Shown here: positions 8,520 to 16,665 of the stretch, piece after piece | Layout: every line of letters starts with the position of its first letter | How positions within the stretch are numbered: position 1 is the stretch's first letter | Source of the DNA: Flavobacterium sp. HBTb2-11-1 | Lineage (GTDB): Bacteria > Bacteroidota > Bacteroidia > Flavobacteriales > Flavobacteriaceae | Length of the DNA: 64,000 nt | Reading direction: 5' to 3' | Assembly (NCBI RefSeq): GCF_009826975.1 | Contig: NZ_WUMO01000011.1 | Span: forward strand, 88,385-152,384 | Notes under the pieces: model-generated | Seen by the model: only the letters and a program-made list of their open reading frames with translations | The model's database searches: none | What the model was told of the DNA's origin: nothing | Program-made: the position numbers and the translations under genes

Positions 8520-9650
8520 CTATTTAAAATATTGAATCTTTCGCTCCATTGTAGCTGTTACTTCATTTTTATTCCCTTCTAAATACATCTTACACTTAAT
8601 CCAGTTTTTATGATTATCGTATTCATATTCATAATATCTGTTTGTTGGCTGATTTATTTCATCTTCACTAATAAAATTGACTTCCACTAAATCGTTATTT
8701 TCATTATAGTTGAAAACCATATCATCACTTGGGTAGGGATAAGTTTGTTGGCCTGTAATATGTATTTTTTGAATATAAGTATTGGTAGAGTCGTAAGTAT
8801 AAATTGCAGTAAGGAATATTCCTAAATAATTACTCCAAGTTATCTTGGAGATTTTGCTTTTGTCATCGTAGTAACATTTAAATTTAGTGTCACAGGCATA
8901 ATGAAATTTATTGTCTGAATTAGTGTCGCTATACGGGCTTGTGTTCTTTGAATCAAAATTACATTCTGTTAGGTTTCCTTTCGAATCGTATTTATATGTC
9001 TTTACTAACAGTAGTTCTTTTTCTGAAGGTGATGTAAATACTTTTTGTTCAGGTTTAGGTTTATAATAAATCTTTTCTTCAATAATTTTATTCCCTTCAG
9101 TTTTATATTGATATTGAAACTGCCTTAGATCTCTATATTGATCTTGATATTTATTTAATGCTATACTTGCGCTGTCTAGTTTGGCTATTTTATAATCTCT
9201 GTCATTTTTAAATCTAGTTTCAATAGAGAAATTAGTCTGGATTTGTAAATCCAAATCAATGGATAATGGTTTTAAAATGCTTAGATAAGGCAACAAATCT
9301 TTTTTTAAAATATAGTCTTTGTCATCATATTCATATTTATATAATTTTCCCACCGGACGATCCTCGTAACCTTTGGTTCTATTAGTAATAGCTTTTTGTG
9401 TAATATTTCCTTCTTTATTGAATTCGTAAGAATCATCATTAGCAATATCATTTTCAAATAAAACACGGTATTTTACTAGTGCTGTAATGTTTTGTTTGTA
9501 AAAGGAATAAAATGTATTTACGGTCTTCACAGGACCGTTTAAATTTAATGATCTGTTTACTTTTAATTTGTTTTCCTGAGCAATGCAAAGGCTATAGTAT
9601 ATCAATGCAAAACCTACAATAACTTTTTTAACATCTAATTTAATTTCCAT
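8520..9650 (-). CDS. Secreted protein with YD-like repeats, unknown function (A)
   Basis: This 376-aa protein has an N-terminal hydrophobic signal ending LCIAQ. The mature part is a string of short beta hairpins with Rhs/YD-like motifs: YKYEYDDKDY, YKYDSKGNLTEC, YTYDSTNTY and FNYNENNDLVEV. It ends in the motif YEYEYDNHKNWIKCK, which is also found at the end of the neighbouring gene. Its start overlaps the stop of the upstream paralogue by 11 bp, so the pair is translationally coupled. No enzymatic motif is seen. It may be a small YD-shell surface or periplasmic protein. The pair lies inside the tRNA-Ser island, so recent arrival is possible. Confidence 0.7.
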   Translation of the reverse strand: MEIKLDVKKVIVGFALIYYSLCIAQENKLKVNRSLNLNGPVKTVNTFYSFYKQNITALVKYRVLFENDIANDDSYEFNKEGNITQKAITNRTKGYEDRPVGKLYKYEYDDKDYILKKDLLPYLSILKPLSIDLDLQIQTNFSIETRFKNDRDYKIAKLDSASIALNKYQDQYRDLRQFQYQYKTEGNKIIEEKIYYKPKPEQKVFTSPSEKELLLVKTYKYDSKGNLTECNFDSKNTSPYSDTNSDNKFHYACDTKFKCYYDDKSKISKITWSNYLGIFLTAIYTYDSTNTYIQKIHITGQQTYPYPSDDMVFNYNENNDLVEVNFISEDEINQPTNRYYEYEYDNHKNWIKCKMYLEGNKNEVTATMERKIQYFK

Positions 9651-10686
9651 AATATGAAATTTTTCTTTTTATACTTTTAATCACCTCGTCCTGCATTGAA
9701 TTGTATCTAAGTTTACACTTTATCCAATTGTTATGACTATCATACTCATATTCGTAAAAGACTTTTTCTTGTTTATTTAAATAATCATTTACGTATTCAC
9801 ATGCTGTGATATCCGCTTTTTTGTTATAATAAAATTTAGCTTTTTTATATTTGCCATAGCCAAAACCATCCTCATTAAATATTTCAACCTCAGTAATGTA
9901 ATTCTCGGTAGGATGATATTTATATTTCTGTTCTATATTTGGTTCTTGTTCGACCTGCGGGTTTACAGCCACCATATTAGTCACTTTAATTAAGCGATTT
10001 TTAACATCATATTCATAGAGCCATTTTTCATGCGCCCCATCTTTTTCTGTATAATAATTATCGTTCTTGTATTCACCTTCATAAAATAAGCGTTGCTGTA
10101 CCAAATTGCCTTTAAGATCGTATATGTATTTTTTGGTTTGGTATAGCTGGGTTTCAATTATATTATTAGAATTATCTTTGTCTACAAAATATTCTTTTTC
10201 AGCAGTTATTTTACCGTTTTTATCGAAATTATATTTATACGCAAAATCCGAGTCTGAATATTTAAAACAGTTAGACCTCTTTAATGTAATTTTATTCACA
10301 TTTTGCATATTTAAATTAACCATTCCCGTCCAATCGGGTACTCGATACACCTTTTTACCCAATTCATATTTGAAATTATTTTGAAGATCTTTTGGGGCAT
10401 ATACTATCGAATCGTAAAAATGTCTTGATATCAAACCATATTTGTTAAACTCATACGATTCATATGAGTTTTGGCGTAATATTACTATATCAATGATATC
10501 ATCTATTTCATATGGAGTGAGATCTTCTTTGTAAAAGGTACGACCATAAATGACTGATTTAACCGAATCATTTAAATTTAAACGATACAAATCTTTATAA
10601 ATTCCGTTTTGATTGTTGGTCTTCAGCTGTGAAAAACAGGATAACGAAAGGGAAAGAAATAGTAGTAGGATTTTTATTTTATGCAT
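9640..10686 (-). CDS. Secreted protein with YD-like repeats, unknown function (B)
   Basis: This 348-aa paralogue of the following gene has a clear signal peptide (MHKIKILLLFLSLSLSCFSQ). Its repeat strands resemble YDLKGNLVQQ, YEYDVKNRLIKV and FYYNKKADITAC, and it has the shared C-terminal motif FYEYEYDSHNNWIKCK. Cys17 near the signal cleavage region could be a lipobox (SLSC), giving lipid anchoring, but SCFSQ also fits a signal peptidase I site. No function can be assigned. The duplicated, coupled pair suggests a two-component surface structure or simple tandem duplication. Confidence 0.7.
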   Translation of the reverse strand: MHKIKILLLFLSLSLSCFSQLKTNNQNGIYKDLYRLNLNDSVKSVIYGRTFYKEDLTPYEIDDIIDIVILRQNSYESYEFNKYGLISRHFYDSIVYAPKDLQNNFKYELGKKVYRVPDWTGMVNLNMQNVNKITLKRSNCFKYSDSDFAYKYNFDKNGKITAEKEYFVDKDNSNNIIETQLYQTKKYIYDLKGNLVQQRLFYEGEYKNDNYYTEKDGAHEKWLYEYDVKNRLIKVTNMVAVNPQVEQEPNIEQKYKYHPTENYITEVEIFNEDGFGYGKYKKAKFYYNKKADITACEYVNDYLNKQEKVFYEYEYDSHNNWIKCKLRYNSMQDEVIKSIKRKISYYGN

Positions 10687-10780
10687 TTTAAGTAATATTT
10701 ATATTCAAAATGGTTGGTTAATTTATGATGTATTCGGACTTCAAAATAATATTAGACATTTGTATGTATTGCTATAAGAA

Positions 10781-11572
10781 TCAGTCTTTTTGGGTAGCTG
10801 ACGCCTGTGATAATTGTGCCAAATATTCTTGAATTTTAGAGACTACAGTATTACAATTTTTAATAGCCGACAAATAATTTAGGATTCCAATCATACTGTT
10901 TGTGGCATCAACGGTAGTTTCTACTTTTTTTAGGGTATCTGTTTCGTTGCTAACAGTCGTCATTTTTGTATAGGTTTCAACTATAGACGGTTGTGTTCTT
11001 CTCAATTCAAGTATTGCGCTATCAAGCTTAGTACCCATAACATGAAATGCCAATCCCATTTTAGTGTAAATATTTTTAACTTCTTCAATATTATTTGCTT
11101 TAGCAGCAGCGTCAAATTCGGTTGCTTTCTTTTGCAACGATTGTGAAAGTAATTCAGATTTTTTGACAAAAGCAGTTCCATGAGCTATTAAAGCTTCATA
11201 TTTTTCCTTTGGATACACTTCGTTAAATGGCGGTTCACTATTTACTTTAGCTTCCGATCCCAGATTTTCGGTAGTACTATTTTTATTTTTTTGAAGTTCA
11301 ACTGAAATATCATTGAATACTTCAAGCAAATTTTTATCTGTGGAAGTGCTGCTAATATTACTTTCAGTTAAAGTAATACCATTTGGATTAACGTAATAAT
11401 CGTCTATTATGGTTTGACAGACTTTTTCAATTGATGCTAATGTCTCTAGTTTGGATTTAGTGCTCGGTGTGGTTTTATTTTTTTTTAATGTTCCATTTTG
11501 GGCATAATTCACAGTAATACAAAGGAATAGTATGTAGGTAAGTTCTTTTTTACCAACTGGTTTTAATTTCAT
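10781..11572 (-). CDS. Secreted helical protein of unknown function
   Basis: This 263-aa protein has a signal sequence (hydrophobic ILFLCITVNYAQ at residues ~14-25) after a basic start. The mature chain is Lys/Thr/Ser-rich and mainly helical, with a long amphipathic region around residues 120-200 (LLSQSLQKKATEFDAAAKAN and following) that could form a coiled coil. I do not recognise a family. It is the most upstream of the three - strand island genes, 94 bp before the YD-repeat pair, so it may share a promoter with them. Confidence 0.6.
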   Translation of the reverse strand: MKLKPVGKKELTYILFLCITVNYAQNGTLKKNKTTPSTKSKLETLASIEKVCQTIIDDYYVNPNGITLTESNISSTSTDKNLLEVFNDISVELQKNKNSTTENLGSEAKVNSEPPFNEVYPKEKYEALIAHGTAFVKKSELLSQSLQKKATEFDAAAKANNIEEVKNIYTKMGLAFHVMGTKLDSAILELRRTQPSIVETYTKMTTVSNETDTLKKVETTVDATNSMIGILNYLSAIKNCNTVVSKIQEYLAQLSQASATQKD

Positions 11573-11748
11573 AAGTATTTTAGTTATCGATAGATTTTTT
11601 GGGTTTTCAATTCTATAAATATATACATTATAACATTAGTGTCGACTAGAAAAGAAAATAAGTTCTTTTAAATTATTGTAAATCTGTCTTAATAGTCGTT
11701 TTTGAGCGTGACGATTTGAAATGATTATTATGTTCGTAAATCAATATT

Positions 11749-11913
11749 ATGAATATGAATCAGGGTAAATTACTAGACAAAATACCCATAAATGAATTAT
11801 TTATAAAATCAGATTACAATAATGTCATCAACATAATATTAATCAGCTGGGAGTCGCCTGAAAAACACCGCACATCTTCCCGACGGGGAATCTGCCCGTA
11901 TTTTCCCTTATGA
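11749..11913 (+). pseudogene. Short ORF cut by an IS3 remnant
   Basis: An ATG at 11749 opens a frame whose first ~32 codons (MNMNQGKLLDKIP...) have ordinary AT-rich composition. At about 11848 the sequence changes to the GC-rich antisense of the transposase remnant, and the frame ends at 11911-11913 inside that foreign segment. It is best read as the 5' end of a gene interrupted by the insertion. The missing part is not seen elsewhere in the window. The peptide has no recognisable family. Confidence 0.4.
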
Positions 11914-12211
11914 GCTGGTATACAGAGCGTTTGTCCCGGTGCAGGATTCCGGCCTTCTTTCAAGATATCCCGCTCCAGTGGATATTTTTGAGTTCTTTCT
12001 GCAGTCTGGCCGTTTCCTTTCTGTCGGAATCCGGATCGCTTCTCTCATAGTGGGTGAGCTTTCCTTTACGGAAGAGATTTTTTCAGTGCTGGAGGCCGTT
12101 TTTGCTGACCCGAAGCTTTGTGGCGGCCAGCCGCACGCTTTTATGCTCGATGCAGGTCTTGACCGCCCAGATTTTAAATTCGGCGCTGTATTTTTTTCTG
12201 CTGCTTTTCAT
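11850..12211 (-). pseudogene. IS3-family transposase remnant (OrfA plus start of OrfB)
   Basis: Read on the - strand from the ATG at 12211, the sequence encodes MKSSRKKYSAEFKIWAVKTC, the typical start of an IS3-family OrfA helix-turn-helix, but hits a stop soon after KNGLQH. Further pieces, such as RLQKELKN and KAGILHRDKRSVYQLIREN, then TGRFPVGKMCGVFQATPS, match the OrfA leucine-zipper end and the OrfB HTH_21 start, in interrupted frames. The DDE catalytic part is missing. The segment is visibly GC-richer than its surroundings. It is a dead fragment. Confidence 0.8.
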
Positions 12212-12226
12212 GCCTTCAGAAGTTAG

Positions 12227-12267
12227 GTGCGTTATTCTGTATGGTTCTACCAAGAATAATAACGCAC
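12227..12267. repeat. Inverted repeat at the IS3 remnant end
   Basis: GTGCGTTATTCT (12227-12238) and AGAATAATAACGCAC (12253-12267) are near-perfect inverted copies with one 3-bp insertion, just upstream of the remnant transposase start. They may be an IS terminal repeat or a hairpin controlling the transposase. Confidence 0.5.
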
Positions 12268-12412
12268 ATTTACCAACTTTTAAACCGCTTCAGACAGAAT
12301 TCGCCTTAATTTTCTGTGGCACTTTTGGAGGGAACTCCAGGAAACCCTTGCCACGATTCTGACACGAAACTTCTGTGCGGTTTTGAAAATATTGAAAATG
12401 CACCGAAAAGAA

Positions 12413-12446
12413 AAAACCCTGCTGATCTCAAGATCTGCAGGGTTTT
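12413..12446 (-). terminator. Terminator downstream of the first tRNA-Ser
   Basis: The stem AAAACCCTGC / GCAGGGTTTT (12413-12422, 12437-12446) encloses a further small hairpin around AGATC. Reading leftward it is followed by a short U run, fitting the tRNA-Ser at 12502-12586. Confidence 0.8.
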
Positions 12447-12501
12447 CCGTGAATTTTAGCCTTTTTTGTAAACTTTGAAAAGTCTCTTTTTAAGCTCTCA
12501 G

Positions 12502-12586
12502 CGGAGAAAGAGGGATTCGAACCCCCGGACCTGTTACAGTCAACAGTTTTCAAGACTGCCGCATTCGACCGCTCTGCCATTTCTCC
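12502..12586 (-). tRNA. tRNA-Ser (anticodon UGA), copy 1
   Basis: This 85-nt class II tRNA has the 7-bp acceptor GGAGAAA / TTTCTCC with discriminator G, and an anticodon loop CTTGAAA giving anticodon TGA. A long variable arm (GTTGACTGTAACAGGTC region) and the T-loop GTTCGAATC are present. CCA is not encoded. It sits at the right boundary of the island and would be the tRNA restored by the element's own 3' end. Confidence 0.96.
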
Positions 12587-12692
12587 AGTATGTCGCTATC
12601 ATTTTCTGATTGCGAGTGCAAAGATAAGTTGTTTTTTGAATTGTGAAAATTTTTTTTGAACTATTTCTAAAAAAAAATACGCTATAAAAAAA

Positions 12693-12724
12693 GAAAAACC
12701 CTTAACAAAGTTAAGGGTTTTAAA
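12693..12724 (-). terminator. Terminator downstream of the second tRNA-Ser
   Basis: The stem AAACCCTTAAC / GTTAAGGGTTT has an AAA loop, with U-rich sequence on its 3' side when read leftward. It ends 7 bp before the 3' end of the tRNA-Ser at 12731-12815. Confidence 0.85.
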
Positions 12725-12730
12725 AGTCAG

Positions 12731-12815
12731 CGGAGAAAGAGGGATTCGAACCCCCGGACCTGTTACAGTCAACAGTTTTCAAGACTGCCGCATTCGACCG
12801 CTCTGCCATTTCTCC
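12731..12815 (-). tRNA. tRNA-Ser (anticodon UGA), copy 2
   Basis: This 85-nt gene is identical to copy 1. The sequence 5' of both genes is also similar for ~40 bp (CAGTATGTCGCT, then ATCTGATTGCG versus TTCTGATTGCG and TGCAAATATAAG versus TGCAAAGATAAG). The whole transcription unit including promoter region was therefore duplicated. Confidence 0.96.
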
Positions 12816-12966
12816 AGTATGTCGCTCTCATTATCTGATTGCGGGTGCAAATATAAGACGGTTTTTCGGTTATAAAAACTTTTTTCGGACTTTTTTTTGA
12901 AGTTTTTTAAGATAATTTTCAAGTGTCTAATTATCAGTATTTCCGAAAGTGATATTTTTTAAAAAA

Positions 12967-13365
12967 TTAATCTAAATCGTCTAAAATTGGCGTTGGTTTT
13001 TTATGTTCGTCGACGGCAACAAACGAAAAAGTTCCTGAAACTACCGTTTCTCGAAGTTCAGTATACATTTGTTCCATAAAAATATCGACATGAATTTTAC
13101 AGCTGGTTCTTCCAACGCTATCCACTTTTGCTACTAATTCGATTAAAGTTCCTGCGGGAATTGCTTTTTTGAAATCAATTTGGCCTGTAGAAATCGTAAC
13201 TACTTTTTTACGGCTAAAACGTGTAGCGCAGATAAAAGCAACTTCATCCATTAAATGAAGAGCAGTTCCACCAAATAAAGTATCGTAATGATTTGTTGTG
13301 CTAGGAAAAACGGCTTTAAAAATACGAGTTTCTGATTTTTGAATTCTTTCTTCTACTGTTCCCAT
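12967..13365 (-). CDS. Acyl-CoA thioesterase, hotdog fold
   Basis: This 132-aa protein of the YciA/ACOT-like hotdog family hydrolyses acyl-CoA to free acid and CoA. The motif NHYDTLFGGTALHLMDEVA (residues ~25-43) contains the catalytic Asp and the hotdog helix, followed by a beta-sheet with VTISTGQIDFKKAIPAG. I chose the ATG at 13365, just 1 bp after the ribB stop. An upstream ATG at 13407 would overlap ribB by 41 bp and add a non-family N-terminus. It is the last gene of the long leftward housekeeping run. Substrate range is unknown. Confidence 0.85.
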   Translation of the reverse strand: MGTVEERIQKSETRIFKAVFPSTTNHYDTLFGGTALHLMDEVAFICATRFSRKKVVTISTGQIDFKKAIPAGTLIELVAKVDSVGRTSCKIHVDIFMEQMYTELRETVVSGTFSFVAVDEHKKPTPILDDLD

Positions 13366-13366
13366 A

Positions 13367-14500
13367 TTAGTAATTAACGTATTCTGTAATTTCAAGTCCG
13401 TATCCAATCATACCCACTCGTTTTGTTTGCTCTGTGTTCGAAACCAATCTGATTTTAGAAATATCTATATCATGAAGAATTTGAGCTCCGATCCCGTAAT
13501 CTTTACTGTCAATAATAACTTTAGGAGCTTTTAAAGTTCCGTTAGCTTGCAATGACTTTAGCTCAGAAATTCTGTTTAAAAGGTTAACAGCCGTCATATC
13601 TTGATTGATAAAGATAACAGCGCCTTTTCCGTTTTCATTAATCACTTTAAACATATCATCTAACTGCTGTTCAGCATTATTAGTTAAAGTTCCTAATAAA
13701 TCGTTATTCACTTGAGAAGAGTGTATTCTGGTCAAAATTGGTTCGCCAAGATTCCAAGTTCCTTTCGTTAAAGCGATATGAATTTGTTTGTTTGTTGTTT
13801 GTTCGTAAGCTCTTAAACGAAAAGTTCCAAAACGAGTTTCGATGTCGAAATCTTCTTTTTTAACGATTAAGCTATCATGCTGCATTCTATAAGCAACCAA
13901 ATCTTCAATAGAAACTAATTTCAAGTCAAATTTTTTAGCTACTTTAATCAATTCTGGCAGACGAGACATTGTTCCATCTTCGTTTAAAATTTCGCATATT
14001 ACCCCTGCAGGTTTAAATCCAGCTAGACGCGCAAAATCAATTGCAGCTTCAGTATGGCCTGTTCTTCTCAAAACTCCACCTTGTTTGGCAATTAAAGGGA
14101 AAATATGACCAGGACGAGCTAAATCATGAGGTTTTGTATTTGGGTCAACTAATGACTGAACTGTTTTTGATCTATCAGCAGCAGAAATCCCAGTTGTAAC
14201 GCCTTGTCCTTTCAAATCAACAGAAACCGTAAAAGCTGTTTCCATATGATCTGTATTGTTGGTTACCATTGCGCGAAGATCCAGTTCCTTGCATCGGCTT
14301 TCTGTAAGTGGTGTACAAATTAAACCGCGTCCATGGGTAGCCATAAAGTTGATCATTTCTGGAGTTACTTTTTCGGCAGCAGCCAAAAAATCACCTTCAT
14401 TTTCACGATCTTCATCATCGACTACAATGATTACTTTACCTTGACGAATATCTTCTATAGCTTCTTCAATGGTATTCAGTTGTATTTTTGTTGTTGACAT
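13367..14500 (-). CDS. ribB: 3,4-dihydroxy-2-butanone-4-phosphate synthase with degenerate RibA domain
   Basis: Residues 1-205 are a complete DHBP synthase (riboflavin pathway; ribulose-5-phosphate to dihydroxybutanone phosphate plus formate). It has DDEDRENEGD at 28-37, HGRGLIC at 56-62 and RTGHTEAAIDFARLAG at 146-161. Residues ~220-377 align with GTP cyclohydrolase II but look inactive. The zinc-binding HSECLTGD and RCDCG segments read HSSQVNND (260-267) and TLTNNAEQQL (271-280), with no cysteines, and the RQEGRG arginine motif reads INQDMTA. This resembles the RibBX-type hybrids. A separate active RibA is expected elsewhere in the genome. It lies 2 bp downstream of the LptF/G-like gene. 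Confidence 0.93.
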   Translation of the reverse strand: MSTTKIQLNTIEEAIEDIRQGKVIIVVDDEDRENEGDFLAAAEKVTPEMINFMATHGRGLICTPLTESRCKELDLRAMVTNNTDHMETAFTVSVDLKGQGVTTGISAADRSKTVQSLVDPNTKPHDLARPGHIFPLIAKQGGVLRRTGHTEAAIDFARLAGFKPAGVICEILNEDGTMSRLPELIKVAKKFDLKLVSIEDLVAYRMQHDSLIVKKEDFDIETRFGTFRLRAYEQTTNKQIHIALTKGTWNLGEPILTRIHSSQVNNDLLGTLTNNAEQQLDDMFKVINENGKGAVIFINQDMTAVNLLNRISELKSLQANGTLKAPKVIIDSKDYGIGAQILHDIDISKIRLVSNTEQTKRVGMIGYGLEITEYVNY

Positions 14501-14502
14501 AA

Positions 14503-15957
14503 TTATTTTTGCTTTTGAGCAGGTAAAAACCGCTCAGAGATTTTCTGAATTAGTTGTGAAATCGGAGTTGTAATCGCATCAAAATTAATTAAACCGTTGT
14601 CGTTTGTAGCACGATAGGTTAATAAAATTGCTAGAGGAGAGAGTATAAAAGACGACATCCACGATCCCATAAACGGAGTCATTCCGCCTTCTTGAGATAA
14701 TCTTTTTCCGAATGTATTGATGAAATGGAAAGTAATAAAGATTAAAACCGCGAATACAATAGGAAGCCCAAGTCCTCCTTTTCTAATAATCGCACCAAGC
14801 GGAGCCCCAATAAAGAACATTAGGAAACAGGCAAACGCAATAACAAATTTTTCGTATAACGCATTATAATGTTTGTTGATCTCTCGCTCTTTGTCTTTTA
14901 AATCCTTCTGCGTAGTTTCGATAGAATAAATATTGCTGGTAATATTGCTTCCTGCCATTTTTAAAATATCTACTTTATCTTTATTAGAGTAAATAGACAA
15001 AACATCGTTTGGAATCGGTTTTTTCTTGATGTCTTTTTGAGAATTTTGAGGGAATTTTTTAATTCCAACTCGCTGATTGATATTTTCAGAAAAAGAAACA
15101 ATTTCGTTGTCTAAATTTTTGCTCAACGAGTCCAAAGTGTAGCGTAGCTCATTAACATTTAGCATGGCATTTGTTCCTGCAATACTTTCTTTACTATCAT
15201 CAACTTTGTTTAATTCAGATAAATCAATATTAATAATCTGTGTCTTAAATTTTCCTTTTATAAAAGGCATTTTAGCACGATCCTCATATTTTTTTGGAGT
15301 GACATCTTGGTAGTAGTAGCCGTCATTCAAAACTAGTTTTAATATGCTAGATTTCTCGTTACTGACTAATTCACCAGTTTTAGCTTTAATTACGGTTTTA
15401 TTTTCACCCATATTATTCGCTTTCTCATGGATCGTCACACCAGTTAAATGATTGCCGTTTTCTCCAGATTTTTTGTTTACTTTAATGTTATAAGTCCCAA
15501 CATCGTTAAATTGACCCTCAGCAATAGCCATAGCTGGCTTGGCTTGAGCAATGTTTTTTCTAAAGTTGACAAACTTGTATTCGGCATACGGAATCACATT
15601 GTTGGCAAACCAAAAAGCAACAATACTTAAAATGAAAATAAAAATAATCAATACTCTCATTGCTCTTTGCAAGGAGATTCCCGAAGATTTCATGGCCGCG
15701 AATTCATAGTTCTCGGCTAGATTTCCGAAAGTCATGATGGATGCTAATAGAACCGAAAGCGGTAAAACCAACGGAATAATACGCGGCATAGAAAAAAGCA
15801 GGAATTTCACGACCAAAATTAAGTCGAGATCTTTTCCTGCTAGTTCTGATATAAATAGCCATACTGTTTGCAGTATGAATATGAAAAATAAGATTACAAA
15901 TACCGTGGTAAATGTAAGTAAGAATGTTTTTAATAAGTATTTGTCTAGAATTTTCAA
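14503..15957 (-). CDS. LptF/LptG (YjgP/YjgQ) family permease
   Basis: This 484-aa inner-membrane component of the lipopolysaccharide export system works with LptB to extract LPS. It has three N-terminal membrane segments (residues ~10-120, including a LIIFIFILSIVAFWFANNVIPYAEYKF-like segment), a large periplasmic beta-jellyroll (~130-360) and three C-terminal membrane segments with FFIGAPLGAIIRKGGLGLP. The gene starts with TTG at 15957 (LKILDKYLLKTFLL), 8 bp after the lolA stop and preceded by AGAAGG; no upstream ATG fits. Its position between lolA and ribB links it to envelope assembly. Whether it is F- or G-type is not decided here. Confidence 0.9.
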   Translation of the reverse strand: MKILDKYLLKTFLLTFTTVFVILFFIFILQTVWLFISELAGKDLDLILVVKFLLFSMPRIIPLVLPLSVLLASIMTFGNLAENYEFAAMKSSGISLQRAMRVLIIFIFILSIVAFWFANNVIPYAEYKFVNFRKNIAQAKPAMAIAEGQFNDVGTYNIKVNKKSGENGNHLTGVTIHEKANNMGENKTVIKAKTGELVSNEKSSILKLVLNDGYYYQDVTPKKYEDRAKMPFIKGKFKTQIINIDLSELNKVDDSKESIAGTNAMLNVNELRYTLDSLSKNLDNEIVSFSENINQRVGIKKFPQNSQKDIKKKPIPNDVLSIYSNKDKVDILKMAGSNITSNIYSIETTQKDLKDKEREINKHYNALYEKFVIAFACFLMFFIGAPLGAIIRKGGLGLPIVFAVLIFITFHFINTFGKRLSQEGGMTPFMGSWMSSFILSPLAILLTYRATNDNGLINFDAITTPISQLIQKISERFLPAQKQK

Positions 15958-15965
15958 CCTTCTGA

Positions 15966-16613
15966 TTAATCTAATTTATTGATGTAGTATTTCGGGTATT
16001 TACTCGCTACAAAGGTAAATTGATTTTTTGATAATGGCTGATTGGTTTTAAAAGAATTAACGGTTAAAGTTGTTTTTGTTCCGTTTTTTCCAGTTTCAAT
16101 CAAATTGTAAATGTGTTTTGTCTGAACGTCAATACCTAACAAAATTTCTTTTCTTTGGTCTTTTCCGCTAGTTGGAACTAATTTGATATATTGAATTTTT
16201 CTTCCTTTTACATTCTGAACGATGTCCATGTTGTATTTGTAGCCAGAATTGAAGAAAGTAAGCATTTTTGAAGGAGTAATTGCATTATCATCTTTCTCGT
16301 TTACTTTAGAAATGGTAACTTCTTCGTCTTCAGGAACGATAGTGTATGTTTTTTGACCGTCAAAGATTTTAGTAACGCCCATGAAATTCAAAACATATTG
16401 ATTTCCTTTCATAGTTACGTTTCCTTTACTGTCTTGATTGATATTTTCTTTGGCATTATTCAAAGAATATTTAAAATCGATAACAATATTGTCGTAGCTT
16501 TTTATTTTAGAAGTTACTTCGTTCAATAAATCTTTCGCTTTTTTATCTTGAGCCTGAATAGAAGTGAAGCTCAAAAGCAAAATAATTGCCATTTGAAAAC
16601 ACTTTTTAGTCAT
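15966..16613 (-). CDS. lolA: Outer-membrane lipoprotein carrier LolA
   Basis: This ~215-aa periplasmic chaperone carries lipoproteins to the outer membrane. The signal peptide MTKKCFQMAIILLLSFTSIQAQ starts at the ATG at 16613. ATGs at 16658 and further upstream are in frame, but the upper ones overlap ftsK and give an unusually long n-region. The mature part has the LolA half-barrel pattern, with KAKDLLNEVTSKIKSYDNI at the start and a run of amphipathic strands. It lies 50-odd bp from ftsK and next to the LptF/G-type permease, an envelope-biogenesis grouping. Confidence 0.88.
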   Translation of the reverse strand: MTKKCFQMAIILLLSFTSIQAQDKKAKDLLNEVTSKIKSYDNIVIDFKYSLNNAKENINQDSKGNVTMKGNQYVLNFMGVTKIFDGQKTYTIVPEDEEVTISKVNEKDDNAITPSKMLTFFNSGYKYNMDIVQNVKGRKIQYIKLVPTSGKDQRKEILLGIDVQTKHIYNLIETGKNGTKTTLTVNSFKTNQPLSKNQFTFVASKYPKYYINKLD

Positions 16614-16665
16614 GTTTGTGATAGAATTGTTGTTGATTTCTTGAATTTTTGCTTTCATGATTGGA

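Larger units (their letters stand above)
8121..12522. mobile_element. Decayed integrative island at tRNA-Ser
   Basis: The island is bounded by the 21-bp tRNA-Ser 3'-end direct repeat (8121-8141 and 12502-12522). It has short direct repeats just inside each end (8195-8225 with 12348-12378; 8472-8498 with 12313-12340), which could be integrase arm sites. Its cargo is three secreted proteins of unknown role, a broken ORF and a GC-richer IS3 remnant. No integrase gene remains, so the element is presumably immobile. The direct repeat and displaced terminator are seen; island status is inferred. Confidence 0.6.

Noticed and set aside
8520..10686. Rhs-type polymorphic toxin system
   Set aside because: YD-like strands are present, but there is no Rhs core motif, toxin domain or immunity gene next to them.
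11939..12362. Two + strand ORFs of ~100 codons as genes
   Set aside because: They are antisense to the IS3 transposase remnant on the - strand, whose protein pattern is clear.
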